From Morella rubra (lineage: Eukaryota > Streptophyta > Magnoliopsida > Fagales > Myricaceae), in assembly GCA_003952965.2 (NCBI GenBank), contig CM025851.1:25867798-25931797 (forward strand): DNA of 64,000 nucleotides, read 5' to 3'. Shown piece after piece: positions 23,436 to 36,102 of the stretch. Below the pieces are notes generated by a model. That model was not told the origin of the DNA, ran no database searches, and saw nothing but the letters and a program-made list of their open reading frames with translations. The position numbers and the translations under genes were made by a program. Each line of letters opens with the position of its first letter. The stretch's first letter is position 1.

Positions 23436-26400
23436 TAGGGTTGGTTACCGGTATTACCGGAAATAACCAGATGCCCATTTTGGCATCCGGTTCCGGTCCA
23501 GCAGCTGTCGGAATTTCGGCAATTCCGGTACCGGATGCCGCCGAAATTTCGGCAGCTAAATATAGGCTGATTTTGGGTCCAAAATTTCAAATTTTTGGGC
23601 TTTTGATTCTGTACTTATTAGTTACTATACAATTGGCCTTAGACTTGATTTTTTAGGCAAATTTTTAAAGATGGATGTTGGATCCAATACTTTTTAATTC
23701 ATTTACATATTACAATTCTATAATTGTTTCAATTGCATTAAATTAATAAATTACATACACACACTAATGAAAGAAAAATAATACAAAATTGTAAATAACA
23801 AATTTACAAATTACAAATAAACATATAAATAAAATCTACAAATAATACAAATTTACATTCTGAAAAAAAAAAATCTACAAATATTAAAAATTTGATAGTT
23901 GAATTGAATGAAATAAAATGTTGGCCATTTAATCAAAACATCACTATCATATGATTATGGTAGTGTTAGTTTTGTATGGCCTTTTTATTTATGCCTATAA
24001 TATTTAATGACCAACTACAAAAGATTGGTCACTAATGACTAAACTAATTTAAATTTTAACTAATGCATAACATAACACCTAATTGATTACTTTCCATTTT
24101 CCAAAACAATGAAACATCACCATATCAAAATGATCAACTTTACAAAATAATGAAAATTATGAAATATGTGCACAACACCATGTCCATCATTAAAAAAAAT
24201 CCAAATCCAAAAAATAATTGTTTATGTTTATTGATACTCATAGTTAAATAAAGAACAAAATACAACACACCCCCAAAATCCAAATTACTAATTACCAATC
24301 AATCCCATTATCTAAGATTCTAAGTCTAACAATTATTAATCTAATATTATGGGCATTTTCCATGAAAGCAAAAAACAATACACTAATATTGTATTTTGTA
24401 AACTATAGAATAATAGAATAATATTCATATTCATATTGTCTAAATTATAGAATAATAAAACCTATACTCTAATAGTCATATTGTATTTTGTAACAATTAA
24501 AATGAAAAACAATACCTCCCTCTAATTGTCCATGTCAAGAGTCACGCTATCCGTGTTGGAGACCGAGATAATAGACATCAGTTGTGTAGGGTTATTAGTC
24601 ATGTCTGGAAACAAAGAGTATTTAGAAAAAAAGAACATTTTAAAAAAACATGTAACAATTAAAATAAACTAAACAAAGAAAGCATTACCTTTTTCCACAT
24701 TATAACTTTCCAAATATTCTGTTCCATCACCAATCTCAGGTTCACGTTCAGCATCTTCATGAATGTCCACAGATTGCAACCAATTCTAAGCACATATAAG
24801 ACCCTCCACTGTTTTTGAAGCAGAGAGCTTCGAAAAGCATCCAATACACATCCTCCTGTGCTGAAAACCGACTCAGATGGCACGGTTGTAATGGGGATGG
24901 CAAGTACATCTCGAGCAATCCGAGCAAGTATAGGGAACTTAAATTGATTCACTTTCCACCAAGCCAGAATATCAAAATCCTTGATCTTAGGTTGAGGAGG
25001 CTCCATCAGATATCTATCCACCTCAGATGTGATTTCTATGACATCATCCTCCTCCATGAAAGACATATATTCATTCCACACGCGTTCTTCTGTACCACTT
25101 CTACCAGAACTAGAACCACCAGCTTCACTTGTTGTCCCTTGACGCCTTGAAGTATTATCATAACCAAAAACATTATACTCCATAAACAATCGATCCAATG
25201 TACTTCTAACCAAATCACTCATCACTCGACCCTCCTCCTTGCCCAATGTCTTAGAGAACCAAAAACGCAACCAACCCAACTTCAATTGGGGATCAAGTGC
25301 TGCTGCCACAAACAATAGTCTATTCACATCTTTCAGATTACCCAATATTTATCATACTTTACTTGCATCCTCATCGCCATATCCACCAACGATGCATCTT
25401 CACTTCGAGCAAACTCCTTCAATTGGTTGTGAATCAAAGCCAACTGCGTACAAAACAGGTTTGCAGTAACAGTCTTCGAAGCAGATATCTTCAATGTAAC
25501 ATCATAAAACAAATTCAAAAAGTTTATAAAATGCCTCACACGCACCCAATCCTCTGTAGTTGGAGGCCCTAACCCCTTCTTCCCATACTCATCATCAGTT
25601 AAGAAATCCAAAAACCCCAACCTATCATTGAAAGCCAACATATCACAAACACAACTTCATACTTCGCTGCAGACTCCAACATAATATACGTCGAATTCCA
25701 CCTTGTAGGTACATCAAGTTGCAAGAATCCATCTGTAGGAAGCAACCTCTTTCTCACACAACTTCTAAAATAATCCAACCGTTGAGGGAATGACTTAACA
25801 TACTTCACACAATTTCTAACCTTAACCACCGAATCATCCATTCTTTCAAACCGTCTTGCACAATTAAGTTTAAGATATGTGCAAAACACCTCATGTGTAT
25901 AAATTCATGCCCATAAACAACTACCCCCACCCTACCACTGGCAAATGCCACTTGTCTCTTTTTAAAATGATCAACTGCAACATTATTAGATGATGCATTA
26001 TCCACTGTGATCGCAAGAACCTTATCAATCCCCCACTCTTGCCCGCAATCCTCCAATTTGTTGCAATTGTAACCCCTTTGTGATCCACGACTCTACGAAA
26101 TCCAAGGATCCTTTTGTGCAACACAAATTTAGAATCAATAAAATGGCAGTCACAGACATATAGTTCATATTTTGAACCGAAGTCCACGTGTCGGTTGTAT
26201 AACAAATCCTAGGACGCGTTCCCAAAATGATATTCCCAACTTATTCTTCTCATCAAGATAAAGACCCATACAATCCTTCATCACTGTGTATCGAGAGGGC
26301 ATCCTAAATCGGGGCTCAAGTTCATGAATCATATCTTTGAACCCATCCTTGCTCACCACCCTAAATGGCAACTCATCGACGATTATGAATCGAGCGATGG

Positions 26401-28442
26401 CCCTCCTAACTTTCTTCTCATCATATGTATCTATCTTCATCTCCCCCACCACATCCCCTTCACCAATTTTGAAGAAGCATCATGAGTGAACTTCGATTAA
26501 GAGAAGTCCAACTTACTTTGCTTCCGTTGATAGGCTAGACAACCCTTCAAGTGAGACCTCATATCGGAGGTCCCTTGACGGGTGTGGTGAACCCCAACCG
26601 TGTGATTACAATTGTTACATTTTGCCATTGGCTTCTCTGGATCAATCACTTTTTCGTCCCTTATGAAATGATCCGACATGGGAGATAGTTGAGAAACTTT
26701 TCTCCTCTTTGGGAGAGGTGGCGCTGACACATCAACACCACCCCCAACTTGAGGAGCCGCTCCTCAACAATAATAGGGGAGGAAGCATCAACTCCTACTT
26801 GAGGGCGTGGTGTCAGTGAGTCAACTGAAGGAGTAGAAGAAGTAAATGGATCCATCTAAGAAAACAAAAAGTTTTGAAAAAAAAATTATAAGATTTTAAT
26901 CCCCTAAATACTCATACTCTAATAGTCATTTTAAAACTTGCATAATAGTCATTTAAAAAACTAAAATAGAAACCAAATATTAAATTAAACATACTCATGC
27001 TCTAATTACTAATTTAGTAATAATCATTTTAAACCTAAACATTTCAAATTGTCATTTTAAAACTAAACATTTCTACAAGTTTATTGCATTCAAATTGCTA
27101 CATTTAGATTGCATTCAAATTGCTAAAAAATTTCACAATCAAATTGCCTTAAATATATACTAATACATCAACATTCAACACAATTTCAAACTATTCCAAG
27201 AAAATTCAAATTGCATCAAAATATATATTCTAAAATATATGCTCATACACAAATTATTCAAATTGCATTAAAATATATACATCAACACAATTTCAAAACC
27301 AAATATCCAATCAATTATCAATCAAGCCCATTGCCCACTGCCCATCCTCCAATTGCAAACAGATTCACAACTTCAAACAAAACAAATCCTCTAATGATCA
27401 ATCAAGCCCATCCTCCACAGTTTCACAACCTAATCTATACTCTAAAATTCTAAATTAACTAATGAACTACAATAAATATTAACTAAATAAGTGAATGAAT
27501 ATTTACCTCAATGCAATGCACTGACCACACACGGCAAACTTCACAAATCACAATCTTGTAACTGCACAAAAAAATTAATTACTTAACAGGGTGAGATGAG
27601 AGATGAAGAAGGTTGAAGAGACAACTAAAAACTATAATCTGAAATTGAAAACAAGAGACGCAGAGAAGCAGAGTTGTTCGAAATCGAAGAGAGAGAGAGA
27701 CGAGAGGGCCGAGAGGCAAAGGGGCAGTATAATGGAGAGGCAGAGAGTCTTGTTGGCCCTGTTTCGAAGGAAGGCGTTGGCCCTTGGCCTTCATGGCGTC
27801 ACAGCCTCAGGAGTCACAGCGATCACACCACGTCCACCAAGACCAAAAGAGCAGACTCGCAAAGAGCATGAGAGACTAGAGAGAGAGAGCTGAGCTCGAG
27901 AGACTGGGAGAGAAAGAGAGCTGCGTGAGCCGTGAGGTGACAGAGAGCAGTGCGGTGTGTAAGAGAGAGAGAGATCGAGAGGAGAGAGAGAGATAGCAGT
28001 GAGGTGAACCGTGAAACAAAATGTTGAATGATGCCAATGAGGGGTGGGACCCGGCAGAGGGTTTTGAAATAATACCCTAGGACCAAAACGCACAGTTTTG
28101 GTCCTGTCCAAAATTGTGAGGTTTTGGTATTTTTATCTCATTTAAATAACAAAAAAAAAAAAAACCCACGCCGCCACGATACCAAATTCCACTTGTTTTA
28201 GCAGAATCTATCAAAGAGAGTAGCGCGGTACCACGGTCTCTCCGGCTACTGCATTTTATTACCGCTCTCGATGATATTACGTCTCATCTGTGCTATTCTC
28301 TGCCCTGGACCGATACTCGCCGTTGCAGAATTATCGGTACCAGGTTCGATACTGGCATTTTCATATACCGTATACCGGTTTCGGACGATATACGGTGGGC
28401 GGTGGGCGGAACCGGTACCAGCGGAAGTTTTGCCCACCCCTA
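23436..28442 (-). mobile_element. 5-kb hAT element with perfect 8-bp TSD (gatttttc)
   Basis: The 8 bases gatttttc at 23428-23435 recur exactly at 28443-28450. The ends tagggttggttaccgg and, reverse complemented, taggggtgggcaaaac are hAT-type terminal inverted repeats. Subterminal regions on both sides are rich in ccggt/accgg motifs, the usual transposase-binding type of sequence. The interior carries a decayed minus-strand transposase at 24659-26855 and a purine-rich tract at 27600-28010, which would be a pyrimidine-rich leader for that gene. Both ends and target duplication are complete, so the insertion is full length although its transposase is broken. Confidence 0.93.
24659..26855 (-). 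pseudogene. hAT transposase (BED zinc finger, RICESLEEPER-like), decayed
   Basis: On the minus strand the family order is complete. There is an acidic/Ser-rich N-terminus at 26855, then a BED-type zinc finger (CNNC, then HTRQGTSDMRSHLKGC). The catalytic core follows, with CYTTDTWTS, AITVDNASSNN and MRCFAHILNLIVQDGL. The hAT dimerisation domain comes last (DILAWWKVN, FPILARIARDVLAIP, SESVFSTGG). A complete relative would be about 650-700 residues. Here the match changes frame at least six times (for example near 26220, 26130, 26040, 25870, 25640 and 25350) and has a TAA after SKLDFS near 26497. It therefore cannot make a full protein. It normally would cut and paste elements with the flanking terminal repeats. 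Confidence 0.88.
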
Positions 28443-28614
28443 GATTTTTCTTTGTGAATTTAAGAACCCAGACAACCAAACCCATGTGTCCGTGTAAACA
28501 ATTTAGCCAATCCCTAATTTTTCTTTTGACCTCTCTTTGTCACCCCCCGTACTTTTTGTCTTTGGTGGTTGCTAAAAATAAAATACGAGGAAGTTTACCA
28601 AGCTGCAATAATTA

Positions 28615-28905
28615 CACTACAAGAAAAGTGATCAAATTTATTGTAACCTAAATTATAATGGCGGTCTCTACACCCATTACTATAAAATAACCTATTGGGA
28701 CAGCTTATGTGACGATTACTGTAGCTTAAACAAAACCAACAATCAAAAAGTGGCCGACACTACATTATTGGAATGTAATTATGGTTGGTGAAAAAGCGCC
28801 ATTCTTTTGTCTTGCTGAAAAAGCACCATTCAAGCCAATTTTTTGGGTCAAGTGTGGTTGTTACAATATATCTGGTATAGTGGCAGTTATTGGCGGCAGC
28901 TATAA
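28615..28905. mobile_element. CACTA element end fragment
   Basis: It begins cactacaagaaaagtgatc, a typical plant CACTA terminal sequence. Subterminal-like repeats follow (tataatggcggt, gtggttgttacaata, tatagtggcagttattggcgg in varying orientation). No opposite end was found, so only one terminus is supported. It ends at an A-run at 28903-28921 just before the longest acyltransferase copy. Confidence 0.55.
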
Positions 28906-30674
28906 AAAAAAAAAAAAAAAAAGACACTGATCTGGCTAATGACTGGAAGGACAATAAAGACGCTGCTCTGGATAATAATTGGAAGGACTGGTCGACGCAA
29001 CATCTACATTCTTCAACTACACAAACCAGAGCATGTAAGCAAAGATGTACTCCAGAGATTGAAGGTAATCATTTTGCCCCGTATCCTTCCCGAGACGATT
29101 CCGTGGCAAATATGATGTCGAATCCTCCCACTGTTCGGCACATCTCAGAGTGCTTTATCAAACCAGAATACGCTTTACAGGAGTCAAAACTGCCCTTTTA
29201 CCTGACGCCATGGGACCTTGCCATGCTCTCTCTAGACTATATCCAGAAGGGCCTTCTCTTTAACAAACCTCCAGCTGCAGCTAACCAAGAAGACTTCATG
29301 GAGACTCTCCTGGGCAGGCTTAAGCACTCTCTCTCTCTTACCCTTGTCCATTTCTACCCACTTGCAGGCCGCCTTGTGACGCGAAAAACAGGAAACCAAC
29401 CTTCGTGCTTGATTTTCGTTGACAGTGCTAATAGCCCAGGAGCTAAATTCATCCACGCAGCGCTAGACATGACCATATCTGACATCCTTTCACCTATGGA
29501 TGTACCATCAGTTGTTCGATCGTTTTTTGACCATGACAGAGCGGTCAACTATGATGGTCATACTATGGCTTTGCTTTCAATTCAAGTGACAGAATTAGAA
29601 GATGGCATTTTTGTAGGGTGCTCCATCAACCATAGCATTGTTGATGGAACCTCTTTCTGGCATTTTTTGAACAGCTGGTCTGAGATCTTTCGGGCCGACG
29701 GAAACAATATTTCCATTACACGCCCACCCATCCTTAAGCGATGGTTTCCTGAGGGATACGGTCCAATCATCAACCTCCCTTTCACGCACCAGGACGAGTT
29801 TATCAGCAGATTTGAAGCCTCCAAACTCAGAGAAAGAATGTTCCATTTCTCATCCGAATTTATAGCCAAACTCAAAGCAAAGGCCAATGCAGAGTACAAC
29901 ACCGACAAAATCTCTTCCTTCCAGTCCTTGTCGGCACTTGTCTGGAGTGCATAACACGTGCACGGCGTCTACCACGCGATCAGGTAACCAGTTGCAAGTT
30001 ATCCATCAATAACAGATCAAGAATAGACCCACCCCTGCCTCAGGAATACTTTGGGAACTGCGCTTATGGTAGCAGGAGTAACACCTGACTTACTCAGATT
30101 GGGTTCGACCAACTGCAGTTGTAACGATTACAAGTTCACCCAGATTCAACATGTATGGGAATGAATTTGGAATGGGGAAAGCAGTGGCACTTCGTAGCGG
30201 ATATGCAAACAAATATGACGGGAAAGTTACATGGTACCCGGGATATGAAGGAGGAGGAAGCATAGATTTGGAGGTGTGCCTTCTGCCCGATTCAATGAGC
30301 GCTCTTGAGTCTGATGACTAGAGCTGTACATCTGTCGGGGTCGGATTGGATCTGGTCGGGTCTATGCAAACATGTGTTGGTTGGTTCAAACTGATCGCAA
30401 AATTGACCCAATCATAACTGCTGGTCGAGCCCGCATAAACCCGACCCGATTGTGTCGGGTCGGGTCAGTTTCGGGCTTTTGGGGAGGGGGGACGCTTTAT
30501 GGTCGTGCTTTTGGGCTGCACGTTATTTTGAAATCTGTAATTTATTGGAATCTAAAGCACTTCTCAAAGGCAATAAAGTCAGTAATAGGCATTGAACCGC
30601 CATCAAAGGAAATCAAACAAGGATTCGAGTATCTTGTTCTCAGATTCCAAAATAACTTTTCAATTGACTCCAAG

Positions 30675-30815
30675 TGGCTGCACCTCATAATCAGTATTAG
30701 TAATGGGTAGTTTGCAAGCATTACAACGAAAACATTGTGGATGCCAAACACCACCCATGCAACTCAAATATCGTCCATGGCCAATCTCTATGTTGCAGCC
30801 AACACAGATCCTGAA
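30675..30815 (-). pseudogene. DA1/DAR-type LIM domain fragment captured by hAT
   Basis: The minus strand encodes RICVGCNIEIGHGRYLSCMG followed by GVWHPQCFRCNACKLPI. This has the zinc-ligand spacing of a LIM domain and the wording typical of plant DA1 and DA1-related (DAR) proteins, which are ubiquitin-dependent peptidases limiting organ growth. Only about 45 residues are recognisable, without the ubiquitin-interacting motifs or the peptidase domain. The open frame runs from 30872 to 30660 in total. It is a captured exon piece inside the hAT element; expression is not indicated. Confidence 0.8.
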
Positions 30816-31334
30816 AACAATTTTGTCCAAAAAATGGGTCAGGTTACATTTGAACTCTGTAAAATACAGCAAATTTTGGAAGTTTTACAAGGAGTTCCCA
30901 GATCCAAACTCAATGCTTCAGAGTCTGAGTGAAAGAATTCCGAAGTACTTTTAATGTCTATAATCCCCAGTTACCATAAAGATCTATACTCAAAACCTAG
31001 AAAATAGAATCACATCAAAGCAAGCTCTGTTCTTTGATAAGTTGCTTGAAATCCTAACATATTTGCAAATCTTAAGTCATATGCGTATGTGGTTCTACCA
31101 CTCCAACAGTTAGATGTTCGTCATTGAACATTAATTTGTCCACTTAATGCAAAACCAAAATCTTTTCAAGCCATCGATAAAATTTCTATTGTTGATCAAA
31201 CTTCCACTTCAGCAGCTCAAACATAAAATCGCCTAGTCTCAACTCTAAACAGATCCTCTTCTCTTCGACCCTAGATGTTAATGCCACTGTCTATTTATAG
31301 AATTTGGAGTATCGCATTTCAAAGAAGCACTTCA

Positions 31335-31478
<144 letters not shown>

Positions 31479-32917
31479 TTACAAAACCAAGAAACCTAAG
31501 AAGTCATGCATTTTCCAAGCAAGAAAGGGAATTATCAAAATGTAAACTATCCTTCAAGTGTCAAACAAAGAAATCCTATTAGAAACAGCAATGAAAACAT
31601 CAAATATTATGTAAGTGCAGATTCTCTAGTCATTCACCTTGAGAAAATCAAAGCAGAGCAAGAAGTTTCAGCTGCCTGTGGGCAAATTTACCATACCTAC
31701 GGCCATCCAAAAGAAAAAAATCCCAAAAAGCCTTCAGGAAAGTCAAAACTCTAATAGGCTGTCAAAACTTCGCTACAGATCTCAAAATAGACACTACGTA
31801 CCAAGCCCATTAACCAGCCAACAATGTGAAACAGAGAAAAACAAAAAGAAGTAAGAGTAAACTTTCCACCAATCAAAAACTCAACCCAAAAGATGGTGCG
31901 ATGCCCAGGTGCCAAAATTGACAGGTTTCTCGTTGAACAAGGAACCTAGATCAAATTCTATAATTTTACAGACACGCCCCTTATAGAGAGATACCTATGC
32001 ATTGGATGTGTAGAAAAGGTCAATAACTAGTGCCTTAGTTCAGTCACGGTGAACCATATATTATAAATCAAACTACTTGTGTTACCTACGAACCAAGTTT
32101 GTAAAGGTGAAAGATTATGACAAGTTCTATATCTGATACCTAATAAGCAAACGATTCGAAAAGTGTAGAAGCAGGTTGATAGATTTAGCAGCTGTACCCA
32201 TTTCGTGAAGAAGGAAAGCAAAGGAATCAGCAGCAGCAGTCTGTGGTCAGGTTCCTAAAGGAGCTGTACCTCTCCAGATTTGGAAGAAGTCAACTTTAAC
32301 TGCACCCACCTTGAGTTGTACCGCTCCAAATTTGCTAATGGATGGCCATGGAAGACAAAAAAAAATAAGAGAAACAATCGGGAAGACAAGAGAAGAGAAG
32401 AGGAAGAGGAAGAGCGAGAGAGAGAGAGAGATAGAGAGAGAGACTCAACAATTGGGCCATCGGCTAGGAGGCAGAGTGCGGCAACTGGATTATGGCAAGC
32501 AGGTTGAGGCACGGCTGCAGAGAAGGAGAAGGAATCGAAGCTTAGGGTTTTGGATTAGATAACTCAGTGACATGATTTCGGGCGGGTCGGTCGAGTTAAA
32601 CATATATTGAGGCCCAACAGAAATATAGTCGGGCTGTAGTATTTTGGGCTTGCCCAAGCCCGTGTAGAGCCCGGCCATATTTTTCGGGTTCGGGTCGGGC
32701 AGTCCTGGTCAGTTCAAATCTGTACAACCCTACTAATGAGGAGTTCAGGGAGGCCGTTTCTGTGTCCAATTAGCTACACTAGTTTGCAAATCAGCTTGCA
32801 GTTGACCATGTCAAATCTATCATTTATGAGGAAATAAATGCAACAATTTTTGTTAACAAATAGTTGTTTAAATTATTGTTTTTTAGTTTGATTGTGCAAT
32901 TTTATAATTGGGTTCAC

Positions 32918-33200
32918 CACTAGAATTTTCACTTTTCGTGACGAAATTTTGGGTGACAAAATGAATTTCGTCACTAAAAGTCATTTTTTAGTGGCGAAAA
33001 CTGATTTTGTCACAAATTTCATCACATCAGTCTTTATTTGTGATGAAATTTGAACTTCGTCACCGAAAAATAAATTTATTGTGACGAAAGTTTTGTCACT
33101 AAAAAAATAAAAAATAAAAATCTTTAAAAAAAATTTGATGACAAAAATAGTCGTTACCAAAAGCAAAACGATTTTGTTTACAGAATTTTCGTCACTAATA
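32918..33200 (+). mobile_element. CACTA element end with subterminal repeats
   Basis: Starting at cactagaattttcac, the sequence carries many direct and inverted copies of gtgacgaaa/tttcgtcac over about 270 bases (e.g. cgtgacgaaatttt, atttcgtcactaaaa, tgtgacgaaag). Such arrays are the hallmark of CACTA subterminal regions. The other terminus was not found. Host-gene exons follow at 33690-34569 and could be captured cargo. Confidence 0.65.
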
Positions 33201-33689
33201 CCGTTCGATCGTCTCAATAGGCATTCCATCGTCCCTAACGATCCCTTGGCAGTCGAGGGTTTATTTTTTTCACAAGCCTTTACACCTCTTATCTTCCTTT
33301 TCTCCATTCTTCCTAAGCCAAACATCCCCACCAGCAGCATACTCTCCCTCTCCGAGTACTACGCCACCAGCTGCCACACCACCAGCAGACTCAGTCTCCC
33401 TCTCACTCTCTCTCCTATTTCTCTCTCGTTCAGTCTCTCTTTTCCCGATTCCGCTCACTCTCTCTCACGCCCTCCCCTTCCCCTCTGTGAAATTTTCTAG
33501 CCTCTCTTTGTGCTTTATCAAGTATGTTTTGTTTCTCTCTCTCTAATTGAGAGAATGAGCTAGCTATATTTGCTTTACGGTTTGTTGATTCAATATTTTA
33601 GAGTTTCGGCAATGGTACGATTTGGGGGTTTCGATTTTCCTTTAGGTAGAAAATCGTGGCTCACTGTGCGCAGGGGCACTTGAAGTATA

Positions 33690-33804
33690 ATTTGTTATCT
33701 GCGGGAACATCTTTTTCGAACTGGCAATGGTCCTGTGTCTGTTATAATCTATGGAGACCAAGAAAAGCGAGCTCTACTTACATATCCTGATTTGGCTCTA
33801 AATC
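33690..33804 (+). pseudogene. NDL (Ndr-family) first-exon fragment
   Basis: The plus strand encodes REHLFRTGNGPVSVIIYGD followed by QEKRALLTYPDLALN. This corresponds closely to the N-terminal segment of plant N-MYC downregulated-like proteins, which interact with G-protein beta-gamma and act in auxin transport. It stops at a canonical donor (aatc/gtaagt at 33804/33805), so the exon border is preserved. The next family exon (MSCFQGLFFCPEA in relatives) was not found; another gene's exons follow instead. There is no start codon in frame. This is a genomic fragment with intron border, so it was not copied from mRNA. Confidence 0.75.
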
Positions 33805-33977
33805 GTAAGTGCAATGAACACTAAAAGAAATATCTTCGACGAAATGGTTATGTTTGATTACTGAATATTGTTGTTACTATCCTACACCCAACAGGCACAC
33901 TAGGTGCTTATGAAAATGTTTGGTTGCTTTACATGTGCAAGTTCTATAATTCAACAGTGGGTATGGCAAAAAATTGA

Positions 33978-34569
33978 GACGATATTTCTGAGCCAACACA
34001 TGACAGTGACGAATCAGATAACATTTCCTTGAAAAGGTTTGCCGACTTTATTTTCAGAGTCTTGTTTGCACTCTTTGTTTTGTGCCAGATATCTATTTCT
34101 ATACCCAACTTCTTAGTCATTTTTCTCCCACCGTAGGTTTGAGGTCACTTTACACCCTTGTTTCTGAGGGCTTGTCAGATTTGGAGCATTTACAGGTATA
34201 AGTTTACTTGCCTTCATGAGGTGCTTCTCGTGATTCTTTTTCTTTCTGTCATTATGTTATCATTTCTATTGCAGATGTGACTCAAGAAAGATGATCTGCA
34301 CATACATATGTTTTTGGTTGTTTATTTCTCTTTTTCTTTTTTATTTGGGTTACCAATTAGAACTCGAAACTAATTTGAAGTGTTACAGCATTAACCACTA
34401 TGTAAATCTGAATGCATAGGCCCACCATAGGAAAATCTGTAACTTGACACGTTTTAAGATCTGAAAATTAAATCTGAATCTTGTTTTGCAGAGGAAGCTA
34501 ATATTGCAATATGCCCACAAGTATAGGTTGGGGCTCTGGAAGCCTCAAGCAAAGCCTATAAAATATTAA
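33978..34569 (+). pseudogene. 3' exons of an unidentified gene
   Basis: Three blocks bounded by splice-like sites are visible. Block one ends at 34036 (THDSDESDNISLK, then ag/gtttgc). Block two is 34137-34195 (LRSLYTLVSEGLSDLEHLQ, acceptor gtag, donor gtataag). Block three is 34492-34569 (RKLILQYAHKYRLGLW then KPQAKPIKY and TAA, acceptor ttttgcag). Blocks two and three join in frame into a smooth helical C-terminus; block one is off by a base, so the copy is probably not functional. I do not recognise the family. With the NDL exon immediately upstream this looks like a mosaic of two host genes. Confidence 0.45.
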
Positions 34570-34949
34570 TTACTTTCAGATTACCTCCATGCCATAATCA
34601 TCTAATTTTTTTCTGTCAAAATTAATAGGCCTTGGTATGGATTTGGATTCAACCTTCCTTTACTAAGTTTGTTATTTAGTTGGAGGTCTCTTCGATGCAT
34701 TCCATTAAGTTACTGGATCTTTCATAAATGAGATGTGTAAGAGAAATTCTTTGGAAAATGATTCTTCTCTTTTCAACGACTTACAGTAAAGTACGTAGTA
34801 TTGAGTAGTCTTTTACTCTTCGATGCATTCCATTAAGTTACTGGATCTTTCATGAATGAGAATGCAAGACAGGTGGTCTCTCAGGGGGAGTGAGCTTGCT
34901 GGATCTTCTCTACTTGAACTTGTTGTCTTAAAAAGGTATAAATCTTAAT
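34570..34949. other. Spacer with a direct repeat
   Basis: No gene is seen. The 46-bp sequence starting ctcttcgatgcattccatta occurs at 34688-34733 and again at 34816-34861 with one mismatch. Confidence 0.7.
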
Positions 34950-36095
34950 AACCCAAAGGATTTTACTAGAAGAATACAAATGAAAGAAGTTTGTGTCCTG
35001 CGTTAGAATCCACCAGCATGTCAATCCATGGCAGAGGGAAGCTGTCTTTTAAGCATGCTTTGTTGAGATTGATGAAATCTACGCATCCTCCACTTACCAC
35101 TTGGTTTTGTACCAACACTATGTTGGCCAACCAATTTAGGTTGATTACTTCTCGAATAAACTCTACTTCCAACAACTTATCGACCTTATTGGCCATCACT
35201 GGCTTCTCTTTGGTGCGTACGCTCTTCGCTTTTATCGGATCGATTTACGCTCAGGTCGACACTTAGTCTATGTACTATTATGGAGGGTCCACTTCAGACA
35301 TCCTTGTGGGACCAAGCGAAAAAGTCTTTCCACATATGCAAGAACTCCAGCAAGTTGGCTCGAGTTCAGGAGTCTAGGAGAGTGCTAATTTACACCTCCT
35401 TTCCTAGCTCTAACTCTACTTCTTCTAGGAGTTCGATAGTTTAGGCGTGTGATGGGTTGTCCTGTGTGACCAGGTTGCCCTACATGAAACTCAATTGTGT
35501 CCTCTATGCAGCCGTTGGTCCGGGATTCCTGTCGTTCCCCTAAGGAAATCAGATAACGAGCACTTTTCATCTCCTGCCTTGTCTTTAGGGGTTTGCAATG
35601 CCTTTCCTGGCTTGATTTTGAGCATCCATCGGCTCTTCCTTTTTGAGTTAACTGAAAATTGTCAATATCCTCACATACTACGCCAACTAATGGTGCCAAA
35701 ACTAATTTGTCCTCTCGGATGAACTATAGACCACAGTCGAGTTTCTTCTGGGTGAGAAGCCTGTAGAACAAGGGAGATTGTAAACAGAACTTCCTCGAAG
35801 GGTCAACCTCCAACGCTTATGTCAGTATTAAAGGAGGAGGAAATAAGAAAGATAGGTTGCAATGATCGAGAAGGCCTCTACTTTAAGTTACGTACCAGGG
35901 AGTTTTTATATGAGAGTATTTTGGCGTAAGGGAAACCATAGGTGCGTACTAGGGAGAAAATAGATTGCAGCTTCCCTATAGTTATCCGAGACCCTGATCT
36001 ACGACAGGTCCTGTCTCAGGCACAACAAGTCTGACATCACTGTTGTATAACGTTTGCACAGGAGAACTTGACACGGTATGCCTTGTAAGGGCGGC
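34950..36095 (-). mobile_element. Ty3/gypsy fossil fragment
   Basis: The minus strand at 34966-35199 shows a gypsy reverse-transcriptase segment (VDKLLEVEFIREV, CVDFINLNKAC, DSFPLPWIDMLVD). Sequence to 36095 has no further recognisable domain and includes a tggtgcc-type motif near 35691. It is broken, with several interruptions, and its ends are not defined. It lies outside the gypsy element that starts at 36590, so it is a separate insertion or remnant. Confidence 0.65.
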
Positions 36096-36102
36096 ACCCT
36101 AT

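Noticed and set aside
24815-25572. Plus-strand frames across the hAT transposase
   Set aside because: The minus strand carries clear transposase motifs; these are opposite-strand shadows.
27591-28111. Arg/Glu-rich and Ser/Leu-rich frames in the GA-rich tract of the hAT element
   Set aside because: Low-complexity purine tract gives open frames on both strands without any domain.
32255-32562. Frames in the GA-rich tract of the Pack-hAT
   Set aside because: They are explained by the gagagag low-complexity run.
33135-33500. 121-codon Ser/Leu-rich frame
   Set aside because: CT-rich composition explains it; no family recognised and no start context.
33826-33860. cactaaaagaaatatc as a second CACTA end
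   Set aside because: It has the same orientation as the end at 32918 instead of the required inverted one, and no subterminal array follows.
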